Shown piece after piece: positions 1 through 6,967 of a stretch of 12,349 nucleotides of DNA. Under the pieces are notes generated by a model. It searched no databases and had not been told where the DNA came from. It saw only the letters and a list, made by a program, of their open reading frames with translations. Every line of letters begins with the position of its first letter. Within the stretch, counting starts at the first letter, position 1. Origin of the DNA: CALACW01 sp002431305 (lineage in GTDB: Bacteria; Bacillota; Clostridia; Oscillospirales; Acutalibacteraceae); the NCBI GenBank assembly GCA_937890355.1, contig CALACW010000116.1:1-12349 (forward strand), in the 5' to 3' direction. The translations under genes were made by a program, and so were the position numbers.

Positions 1-2
1 AG

Positions 3-65
3 AACGCAGGCAGGCTGTCGCCTGTCAAGTTTGAGGACGCAGTTAAACACTGTCATACGCCGTAA
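3..65 (+). pseudogene. Possible C-terminal remnant of an IS3-like transposase (20 codons, cut by window edge)
   Basis: An open frame enters from the left edge and ends at a TAA at 63-65. It reads NAGRLSPVKFEDAVKHCHTP. The R-L-S-P-V-K-F-E stretch resembles the G-x-x-S-P-x-E-F-E signature near the C-terminus of IS3-family OrfB integrases. Only 20 residues are visible, so this is a resemblance and not an identification. A second frame is open from base 1 to a TAG at 94-96 and has no recognisable motif. Sequence to the left of the window would settle whether a transposase is present. Confidence 0.2.
11..24. other. Small GC-rich hairpin near the left edge
   Basis: CAGGC (11-15), loop TGTC, GCCTG (20-24). 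It has a 5-bp stem and no U-run on either side. It lies inside the possible transposase tail and is not a convincing terminator. Confidence 0.3.
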
Positions 66-95
66 TGCTTGTAAAGTTTTAGGTGTTACAGAGTA

Positions 96-245
96 GTAGG
101 GGAAGATATCATCTTCCCGCATGAAACTTACAGTTATATCAATAATAAATTTGCGTCAGCAATATGAAATCTGCGGGTTTCCGAAGGCAAAATTTGATTT
201 TTAAACCTCTGCCTTTACCCCGGGAAGACAATGTCTTCCCCTACA
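96..245 (+). mobile_element. MITE-like palindrome-ended repeat element, copy A
   Basis: This 150-bp non-coding element begins GTAGGGGAAG and ends CTTCCCCTACA. Each end carries a 19-nt palindrome: 100-118 (GGGAAGAT / ATCTTCCC) and 222-240 (GGGAAGACA / TGTCTTCCC). The reverse complement of 8609-8760 matches it along nearly its whole length, including the core blocks TGCGTCAGCAATATGAAAT, GGGTTTCCGAAGG and CTGCCTTTACCCCGGG. Inverted ends, small size, no coding capacity and a second dispersed copy fit a MITE or a mobile intergenic palindromic repeat. No clear target-site duplication is visible. Both copies share nine further bases, TATTTTGTT, outside this end (246-254), so the true boundary may be wider. 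Confidence 0.75.
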
Positions 246-301
246 TATTTTGTTAAATTCGGACAAGCAAGTTTGTACGGTAAATACAGTCGGCGAACAT
301 A

Positions 302-332
302 TTTATTATTCTTAAACGCAAACATTATTTTG
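302..332 (+). repeat. Short 31-bp repeat, copy 1 (partner at 8759-8790 on minus)
   Basis: The segment TTTATTATTCTTAAACGC-AAACATTATTTTG matches the reverse complement of 8759-8790 with only a few differences. It lies 56 bases beyond the right end of repeat copy A. At 8759-8790 the partner directly abuts repeat copy B on its other side. The rest of 246-366 is AT-rich and shows no gene. Confidence 0.55.
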
Positions 333-366
333 TTTTCGCCATATAATAAATTATTGTTTAAAGTAT

Positions 367-392
367 ACGAGCCGGGCTGTTGCCCGGCTCGT
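367..392 (-). terminator. Intrinsic terminator of the giant surface-protein gene
   Basis: A perfect 11-bp inverted repeat (ACGAGCCGGGC, 4-nt loop, GCCCGGCTCGT) begins about 19 bases after the stop codon at 411-413. Read on the minus strand, the stem is followed by ATACTTTAAACAATAATTT, which is T-rich but not an unbroken U-run. The GC-rich stem and its position make termination likely. Confidence 0.8.
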
Positions 393-410
393 CGTCTGTT
401 AAAAGAAACC

Positions 411-3400
411 TTAACCCTTATTGAAAAGATTTCTGAAGAACTTAACTATTCTCATTACGAAGCAGAAGAGGGTTGCAAAGAGGTCGCCCTTCTTATGAAC
501 CTTACCGCAGATGTCGCACGCGTCTTTCTCGTGCTGGCTTCCGTCCTCTTTATTTGTAACAATCTTCTTATCACATACGTCGCAGTATGACCAGTGTACT
601 CCGTCGGAGTCAACGCCGTCCTTTACGAAATGGTGATCGGCGTAGGGAATGAACTCCGTCTTGCCCTGTCCGCAGACCGAGCATTCGCAGCTTCTGATAC
701 CGTACTCATAGCAGGTTGCTTCCTTGATAACTACCCAGTCTCCGAACTTATGAGAAGCGGAGCCGACGGTAATGGCTTTCTGCGTTCCGCAGTCCTTACA
801 TGTGTAGAGAATCGTAGCGGCTCTCGTACACGTTGCGCCCTTTAATTCAACGCCGTCGTCCCAGTGATGGTCGGAAACGGGAGTCTCGGAATCTGTGTAG
901 CTGTCACCGCAGACGATACATGTATGAATCGTGTAACCGCCGTGCTGACATGTTGCCTCAACAACGATATCCTCATAGAAGTGTCCCGCAGCGGGTATAT
1001 CTTTTTCATACGAATCACCGCAGACTGCGCAGGTGTAGGTCGCATGACCCGCCTCGGTACAGGTTGCGGGAAGGTCTATGTTTTCCTTATAATCGTGATG
1101 TCCGATTGCGGGGATAACCTCGGTATAGGACTTAGAGCAGAGCGAGCAGGTGAATGTCCTGATACCTGTCTTGAAGCACGAATTCGGAGTTGTTACAACG
1201 CCGACATAGTTGTGCTCGAGAGCGGGAATTTCCTCTGTATAAGTGTCTCCGCAGTTCTTACATGTATATCTTAATTCGCCGGGAACCTCGCACCTGGCTT
1301 CCTTGGTAACAACGCTTTCGTAGTTATGTCCGGTCGCCTTTACGGTCTTTGTCTCAAATTCATGGCCGCATCCCGTACAGCGGATTGAAATAATTCCGTC
1401 CTCGGTACAAGTTACGTTCTTAACAACATATTCGTATGTGCTTCCCGTATGGTTGTCGGGGTCGAGTTCAAGCTCAAACGTCTTGGGAGTAAGGCATCTT
1501 GAGCACTTTTTAAGCTCATAGCCCTTTACCGCGCAGGTTGAAGCTACGGAGTCGATAAGTACCCAGTCGTGACCGAGCTTCTCGTTAACGGTCGTCTTGA
1601 GAAGGGCGTGACAGCTCTCGCAGTACGTGCCGGTTGAACCGTCGCTCTCGCATGTAGGAGCGTTGATAATCTGATCGTAGGTTGAGCCTACATGGTTGTG
1701 CGAATCAATCGCAACAGTCTCATCGTAAGAATTGTGACAAACAGAACACTCATAATGATTTGTACCGGTTTCGATACATGTTGCGGTCTTGACAACCGTC
1801 TTAACGTATTTATGTCCGCCTAAGTTGGGAACGATATTGTCTTTATACTCGTCGCCGCAGCGGCACTTGTGAAGCGTGTAGCCGTCCTCGGTACATGTCG
1901 GAGGAACTACAGTCTCTGTGTAGCTGTGTTCGTGGGCAAGCTCGGGGATTTCCTCGGTTCTCGTCGCACCGCACTTCTTACACGTAAACGTCTTTTCGCC
2001 CTTTTCATTCTCGGTGGGCTGTTTGGTGATAACGCCCTCATCCCAGTCGTGTCCCGTCGCAGGGATAGCCTCTGTTGCAATTACCTTGGAGCAGTCGTCG
2101 CATATCGTGCTGAGAACGCCGTCGGTCTCGCAGGTTGCTTCGGTCGTAATCTCGGTATGAGTCGTACCCGCATGGTTATTCGGGTCGATATCGAGGGGCT
2201 TCACATCTTTATGTCCGCAGACGGTACATGTATAGGTTATCTCGCCCTGTTCCTTACAGGTCGATTTCTTCGTAACAACGCCGTCGTTGTACGGGTGTGG
2301 GGTCATAGCGGTAAAGTTATCGATGTAGGAATACGTACAGCCCTTTCTCTGACAGATGTGAGCCGTGTAGCCCTGAGCCGTGCAGGAGGGAGCGTATACG
2401 GTATCTTTAAGCTGATGTCCGAGCGCGGGGATTTCCTCTGTACGAATAATCCTGTTACAGTCAAGACATGTGATATCCTGACTTCCCGCTTCGGTACAGT
2501 TTGCTTCTTTTGTAACGGTCGTCGAGGTAAGACCCGCGTGGTTGTCGGGATTTATCGGGAGTTTCCTGGTACCCGTCTTTTTACAGCGCGAGCAGACAGT
2601 CTGCTGAATTCCCTCGTCCTTACAGGTTGCGGCCTGAAGAATCTGACCGTCGGTCCAGTCGTGTCCGAGCTGAACGACAACGTCGGTATCGTAATACTTA
2701 GTTTCGTCGTCGGTGTAGTAATGTCTCGTATAACCCGAGGTCTCGCATGTTGCGTCTACGACTTCGGCTCTCGTCCATCTTGCTCTGATAACGAGGTCGC
2801 CGTCAACGACTGCGCTCGTTATGGGTTCGCCGTCGAAGTTGGTAAGATACCAGCCCTCGAATTTATGCTCATCCCAAACGGGAGTCTTGAAACCGGAAAC
2901 GGTCGAACCGTTCTTTGCAAGAACCGCGGCGGGTGAAGAAGCGGTAGCGGAGCCTATCTCAACCTTAACCTTGAATGTAAAATTATCGAATGTCGAATTT
3001 CCGCCCTCGCAATAGTAAAGCTGAAGCTTTGCGGTGATTACGCCGTCTACATTACAGCTAGTCGTGTAGCTCGACTTTGTATTTGCAGAATCGACATTGC
3101 AGTCGTTCCATGAAAATTCCGCGCCGTTAGCGTTCACCAAATAAAGACAGGGTATAGCTCTGTCGCCCGAATCTGCGGGTCTTGAACCGCTGACATATTC
3201 GAATGTAACGGCATACGTATTGTCGCCGATATTGACTCCGGGAAGGTCAAAGTTATAGAAATCTATGAATCCCTCGCCCTCGGGTGTGTATGTTCCGTCT
3301 ACGGTGAATGTCTCGTTTGCGGGATCGTAAGTTATTGTAAGACCGTTATATGTTTTAATGTATTTGCCGTTCGAGGGCTTCCAGTCTGTATTAACACCCG

Positions 3401-6400
3401 AAACACCTACGAAATAGTTCGCGTTCGCGCCGTTGTTGGGGTCGAATACGACCGACTGACCGCCGATTGCGGGAACCGTTACGGTGTATGAGTCTCCGCA
3501 TACAGAACATGTGTAGGTCATAACGCCGGTTCTCGTTCTCGTGGGAGGAGTCGTTACAACGCCTGCGTAGGTGTGCGCCCACTTCCACTGAGCCGTCAGA
3601 TAAACGACGTCGCCGTTACCCTCGGCAAGATTCGAAACGGAAGTGCCGGGCTGATAAATCTTAGAATCGGTCGAAAGAAGCCAGCCGGCGAATTCCGAAC
3701 ACTGCTTCGTAAACGGATTTTCCATAAGAGAAACCGTCTCGCCGTATTTAACGGTAACGCTCTTGCTCTCGCCCGTTCCGCTTAAATAATTAATGGTATA
3801 GCTGATAGGATTCCACTGAGCGACAAGAGTTACGTCGCCGTACATCTTCGTAAGTTCGCCCGTATAAGTCTTTGACGCGCTCCAGTTTCCGGAGTCTGCG
3901 CTCGGCTTCCAGCCTGCGAACGTATAGCCGGTTCTCGTCGGTGTCGGGAGCTGAACGGTCTTTGTTATATCGTAAGTTACATTGTCCGCGCTCGTTCCGC
4001 CGTTTGAATCATAAGTAAGATTGTACGTGTTGAGTTTCCAGTTCGACCAGAGAGTTATGCTCGAAGAGGGAACGTTTGTATCCGTCGTGTACTTTGTGCC
4101 TACGCCGTTGACGTTGGTATACCATCCGTCGAACGTGTAGCCGTTTCGTGCGGGGGTGATAAGTCCCGTTACCTTAGCCGAAGAATCGTACGCATACGCC
4201 CATCTTACTGCGGGGTATGTTATCTCGGTAAACGGAGCCGAATTCTTATATACCTTTATATTGGAGAATACGGAGGTGTCGTTCTGTGCCGTGTTGCCGA
4301 AACGGAACTGTACGTATTCGGTCGTAGAGCTTGTCGTGAATGTAATTCCGCTCGAACCGGAGTTCTTGGAATAAACACCCATGTGGGGATTCGAAATACC
4401 CGCAAAGTTGACAGGCTGACCGGAAAGATTGTACGAGAATACAAACGCCTGAGCACCCGCCGTCGTGGTATAGTCAAACTGAAGTCTGTATGTGGTGTTC
4501 GGCTCGACCTTTACTTTGTAGCAGTCGGAGGAACCGTACTCTGTATATACATCCGTGCCGGAGTTCGCGCCGGTCTTGACCGTAATCGTACCTGCGCTTC
4601 TGTCGACGGAAACGCTTGCGTCGGTCTTATTGTTAAGAGTTGATGAAATCGAGTTATATGACCAGTCGCTCAAACTGAACATATTGTCGAAATTAATATC
4701 GAGAGTCTTCTTCTCCCAAACCGCGTAAAGAGTCTTCGTATGACCTACGGTAAGAGGATTCGAAGTGTCGCCGGTCGCTGCCGATGCCGAATCGGCCCAG
4801 CCCTTGAATGCATATCCGGCTCTTACCGGAACAAAGCCGGAAACATCAACGGAGATGTTCGCGTTCTTTCCGATAACCTGCCAGCCGGTAGTATATGCGG
4901 AGGTTGAACCGTTTATCGTTCCGCCGTTGGGGTTGAACGTGGTTCTTACGCTTAACGCCGCAACGGCGTTGTTAAGGTTTTTCGCGAGAGTTGCAACGTC
5001 GCCGGAGTTGCCGTCAACCTGCGTAAGAGCCTTATATGCTGCCTTGTATGCATTTACGAATGCAGTCCACTGTGAACTTGACTGTGTACTTTCAAACGCG
5101 CTCGTAGCGTAGGAATCGGAAGTAACCGAGAAGTTCGGGAACGCCTTTAACGCATTCTGAACGGCGGTACGAAGAGCAGCCTTATTATAATAGGTTGCCT
5201 TAAGGTCGACGTTAACGTGTCCCGCAGCATACCAGCTTCCGTCCTTATTCGCATAGAAACCGTGAACAGTATACATCGGCGTGCTCTCGGAAATAGCACG
5301 GGGCCATGCGCCCGCATAGCGGAGACCTTCTGTCTCGTCATAACTCATGCTGTCATATGCCGTAGTCTGACCGGCAATCTTATAGTTTATGCTGTTATAA
5401 ACATTCTGCTGTGTATCTTTACCTCTGAAATATGTATCGACTCGGTAATCGCTGCTTCCTGTTTTATCCGCTACATACCAGTTACCCGAACCGCCGTCCG
5501 ATCTTTTATCGGTCGTAACCATAAGACCGACACCTAGCTGAGGAATATCCTTAAGGTTTGAATAACGGCTTGAATCAATCGCAATGCTCGCAACCGCATC
5601 GGATGTAACGACAACGGTACAGCCCTTTTCGGAAGAAACCTTCCTTGACCCCCATTCAAGGTTTCGAACGGAGAACGTGCTTGAAGAGGATGAATTCGAG
5701 CCCCATGCGTCGGCTCGGTTGTTGTTTCCCTGAGTTTCAATATAGGCGGCCGCGCTCGAACCGGTACCGCCGTATACAACGTACTGCATATCGGCTCCGG
5801 AGGTCTTAGTCGTCCAGTTCGAAGAAGCTATTTTAGCCTGTTTTCCGCTTGTAACCTTTGAAGTTCCCATATAAGCGGTTGGATCTTTTTGAATGAACGC
5901 GGAAAAACCTCTGCTTCCGGAAACATTTGCAAAGTAATCACCATTATTATCAAAACTTTCACTGCCGCCGTTGCCGGAAACATATGCAACGCTGTGCGCA
6001 CCGGATATCCAGGTGATATTACCCGCCCAGTTTGGACTGCTTCCGCCGGAACCGGCTTCAACGCCGCCCGCCGCGGGCATTACATTGGGCTTATATACAT
6101 ATGTATACGCAATCGCATTCTTTGTCTTGTTCGAATCCTTTGCGTCGGTGAACTTTAACGTCCACTGAATGTAACATCCCGTTACGCTCGAAGCAAGAGA
6201 CGGAGACGTACCGGCAGTAATCGTACCGGCAGTTCCGCTTGTAAGAGAGGTCGTATGTGTAATACTGCCCCCCGACATAGCGTTAAGGTCTTTGCTGAGG
6301 AATTTATACGTCAGCGTTGCGTTCGACGCGCCGTCGTACTTATAGTACACGCGTCCCGTCGTGCCCGCCGTCGATTCGGGGGCGCCCGTAACAGTATTGT

Positions 6401-6623
6401 TTACATAATACTGGAATGACGACGTTGTCGCGCTCGTAAGAGACGAGCTGTTGGGCGCAAGATAAATCGCCTCGGGTACAACGAACGTCAAATCTGTAAG
6501 AGCCGGATCCTGCACCGCCGCCGAAGCCGCTATGGGCGCAAGAAAGCTGATACATGATATCGCTGTCATTACGACCATGACGAAAGCAAGGAGTTCCAGA
6601 ACTCTTTTTCTTGTTTTTCGCAT
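411..6623 (-). CDS. Giant secreted modular protein: InlB-type repeats plus tandem C-x9-C-x2-C modules
   Basis: 2,070 residues. The start is chosen at 6623 because GGAGG (6631-6635) lies 7 bases upstream; an in-frame ATG at 6656 lacks such a site. Residues 1-36 look like a signal peptide: a basic start (MRKTRKR), a hydrophobic core at about 9-31, and a likely cut after AASAA. Residues about 37-475 are unrecognised, rich in Ser, Gly, Asn and aromatic residues. Residues 476-560 resemble a FIVAR-type helical module. InlB/Flg_new-type repeats (GY-F-GW ... LxAxW) occur at about 561-638, 797-864, 865-938, 939-1014 and 1228-1285. Two possible beta-sandwich (carbohydrate-binding-like) segments sit at about 639-795 and 1058-1226. 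Residues about 1290-1990 hold about 17 tandem modules of 38-42 residues with a C-x9-C-x2-C core, often joined by IPALGH-like linkers. The C-terminus has two more CxxC pairs, then a hydrophobic-basic tail ending FFRNLFNKG. No LPXTG motif or catalytic domain is visible. A cell-surface, adhesive or structural role is inferred. Confidence 0.93.
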   Translation of the reverse strand: MRKTRKRVLELLAFVMVVMTAISCISFLAPIAASAAVQDPALTDLTFVVPEAIYLAPNSSSLTSATTSSFQYYVNNTVTGAPESTAGTTGRVYYKYDGASNATLTYKFLSKDLNAMSGGSITHTTSLTSGTAGTITAGTSPSLASSVTGCYIQWTLKFTDAKDSNKTKNAIAYTYVYKPNVMPAAGGVEAGSGGSSPNWAGNITWISGAHSVAYVSGNGGSESFDNNGDYFANVSGSRGFSAFIQKDPTAYMGTSKVTSGKQAKIASSNWTTKTSGADMQYVVYGGTGSSAAAYIETQGNNNRADAWGSNSSSSSTFSVRNLEWGSRKVSSEKGCTVVVTSDAVASIAIDSSRYSNLKDIPQLGVGLMVTTDKRSDGGSGNWYVADKTGSSDYRVDTYFRGKDTQQNVYNSINYKIAGQTTAYDSMSYDETEGLRYAGAWPRAISESTPMYTVHGFYANKDGSWYAAGHVNVDLKATYYNKAALRTAVQNALKAFPNFSVTSDSYATSAFESTQSSSQWTAFVNAYKAAYKALTQVDGNSGDVATLAKNLNNAVAALSVRTTFNPNGGTINGSTSAYTTGWQVIGKNANISVDVSGFVPVRAGYAFKGWADSASAATGDTSNPLTVGHTKTLYAVWEKKTLDINFDNMFSLSDWSYNSISSTLNNKTDASVSVDRSAGTITVKTGANSGTDVYTEYGSSDCYKVKVEPNTTYRLQFDYTTTAGAQAFVFSYNLSGQPVNFAGISNPHMGVYSKNSGSSGITFTTSSTTEYVQFRFGNTAQNDTSVFSNIKVYKNSAPFTEITYPAVRWAYAYDSSAKVTGLITPARNGYTFDGWYTNVNGVGTKYTTDTNVPSSSITLWSNWKLNTYNLTYDSNGGTSADNVTYDITKTVQLPTPTRTGYTFAGWKPSADSGNWSASKTYTGELTKMYGDVTLVAQWNPISYTINYLSGTGESKSVTVKYGETVSLMENPFTKQCSEFAGWLLSTDSKIYQPGTSVSNLAEGNGDVVYLTAQWKWAHTYAGVVTTPPTRTRTGVMTYTCSVCGDSYTVTVPAIGGQSVVFDPNNGANANYFVGVSGVNTDWKPSNGKYIKTYNGLTITYDPANETFTVDGTYTPEGEGFIDFYNFDLPGVNIGDNTYAVTFEYVSGSRPADSGDRAIPCLYLVNANGAEFSWNDCNVDSANTKSSYTTSCNVDGVITAKLQLYYCEGGNSTFDNFTFKVKVEIGSATASSPAAVLAKNGSTVSGFKTPVWDEHKFEGWYLTNFDGEPITSAVVDGDLVIRARWTRAEVVDATCETSGYTRHYYTDDETKYYDTDVVVQLGHDWTDGQILQAATCKDEGIQQTVCSRCKKTGTRKLPINPDNHAGLTSTTVTKEANCTEAGSQDITCLDCNRIIRTEEIPALGHQLKDTVYAPSCTAQGYTAHICQRKGCTYSYIDNFTAMTPHPYNDGVVTKKSTCKEQGEITYTCTVCGHKDVKPLDIDPNNHAGTTHTEITTEATCETDGVLSTICDDCSKVIATEAIPATGHDWDEGVITKQPTENEKGEKTFTCKKCGATRTEEIPELAHEHSYTETVVPPTCTEDGYTLHKCRCGDEYKDNIVPNLGGHKYVKTVVKTATCIETGTNHYECSVCHNSYDETVAIDSHNHVGSTYDQIINAPTCESDGSTGTYCESCHALLKTTVNEKLGHDWVLIDSVASTCAVKGYELKKCSRCLTPKTFELELDPDNHTGSTYEYVVKNVTCTEDGIISIRCTGCGHEFETKTVKATGHNYESVVTKEARCEVPGELRYTCKNCGDTYTEEIPALEHNYVGVVTTPNSCFKTGIRTFTCSLCSKSYTEVIPAIGHHDYKENIDLPATCTEAGHATYTCAVCGDSYEKDIPAAGHFYEDIVVEATCQHGGYTIHTCIVCGDSYTDSETPVSDHHWDDGVELKGATCTRAATILYTCKDCGTQKAITVGSASHKFGDWVVIKEATCYEYGIRSCECSVCGQGKTEFIPYADHHFVKDGVDSDGVHWSYCDVCDKKIVTNKEDGSQHEKDACDICGKVHKKGDLFATLFCFVMRIVKFFRNLFNKG

Positions 6624-6782
6624 ATCAATACCTCCGTTTTTAGTTATGAGCAACATAAAACACTGATAGTTAAAACCATTTTAGTTTATTTTATTATGAA
6701 AATAAAGGCGTTTGAAAATATTTAACATTTTATTTACAATTAGCGTACCTTTACGTCACATTTTAAATCAGAAGACATTCAA

Positions 6783-6795
6783 ATTATCGGATAAT
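6783..6795. promoter_or_regulatory. Short perfect palindrome in the divergent control region
   Basis: ATTATC-G-GATAAT lies between the giant gene and iscS. It could be an operator, but AT-rich palindromes this short arise by chance. The rest of 6640-6808 is AT-rich. I could not assign a convincing promoter for the giant gene there. Confidence 0.25.
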
Positions 6796-6808
6796 TTTTA
6801 TAATTAAA

Positions 6809-6847
6809 ACGGGGAAACGCGTATATTTTTCATCCATTACGGGGAAA
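6809..6847 (+). repeat. Direct repeat ACGGGGAAA, two copies 30 bp apart
   Basis: ACGGGGAAA occurs at 6809-6817 and 6839-6847, and both copies are followed by a GCG trinucleotide a few bases on. They lie upstream of the iscS promoter, almost three helical turns apart. They may be activator sites or chance. Confidence 0.3.
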
Positions 6848-6864
6848 ATAGCGAAAAATCATTT

Positions 6865-6883
6865 ACCTATTGACAAGGTAGGT
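6865..6883 (+). promoter_or_regulatory. Operator 1 of iscSU (ACCTA-N9-TAGGT), candidate Rrf2/IscR site
   Basis: ACCTA (6865-6869), nine bases, TAGGT (6879-6883). The -35 box TTGACA lies inside it, so a bound repressor would block RNA polymerase. An identical half-site arrangement recurs 35 bp downstream. The locus encodes an Rrf2-family regulator, the obvious candidate to bind here; that link is inferred. Confidence 0.7.
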
Positions 6884-6898
6884 TGACGGTGCTATACT
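6870..6898 (+). promoter_or_regulatory. Sigma-A promoter of iscSU
   Basis: TTGACA (6870-6875), a 17-base spacer and TATACT (6893-6898): a consensus -35 and a -10 with one mismatch. The predicted start is near 6905, inside the second operator copy. The leader to the iscS ATG is about 63 nt. Confidence 0.85.
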
Positions 6899-6899
6899 A

Positions 6900-6918
6900 A
6901 CCTATGAAAAAGATAGGT
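6900..6918 (+). promoter_or_regulatory. Operator 2 of iscSU (ACCTA-N9-TAGGT)
   Basis: ACCTA (6900-6904), nine bases, TAGGT (6914-6918); the arms extend to ACCTAT / ATAGGT. It covers the predicted transcription start. Together with the copy at 6865-6883 it brackets the promoter, the usual geometry for tight repression. Confidence 0.7.
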
Positions 6919-6938
6919 AAATGCCGATTCGGGCATTT
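6919..6938 (+). other. Leader hairpin upstream of iscS
   Basis: AAATGCC (6919-6925), a six-base loop, GGCATTT (6932-6938): a 7-bp stem in the iscS 5' leader, starting just after operator 2. No U-run follows, so it is not a terminator. It may affect mRNA stability or simply be chance. Confidence 0.35.
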
Positions 6939-6967
6939 GACCTTTATATATGACAGGAGGATTTATC

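Noticed and set aside
231..590. 119-codon open frame on the plus strand
   Set aside because: It starts inside repeat copy A, runs through the terminator and overlaps the 3' end of the giant gene antisense. No recognisable protein features.
654..2755. Regularly spaced short repeats that might suggest a CRISPR array
   Set aside because: The periodicity is at the protein level (about 40 codons) and the DNA repeats are degenerate. They are coding modules.
1869..2936. 355-codon open frame on the plus strand
   Set aside because: It lies wholly antisense to the repeat region of the giant gene. Its composition mirrors the Cys-module DNA, and it has no domain or ribosome site. It is a by-product of the minus-strand coding sequence.
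411..6623. Sortase-anchored protein
   Set aside because: No LPXTG-like motif precedes the hydrophobic C-terminal stretch.
6640..6800. Promoter for the giant gene
   Set aside because: The stretch is very AT-rich, with several TAAAAT-like hexamers but no paired -35 at proper spacing, so I could not choose one.
6900..6967. Riboswitch or T-box in the iscS leader
   Set aside because: The leader is only about 63 nt and lacks T-box or known aptamer sequence. The single 7-bp hairpin has no U-run.
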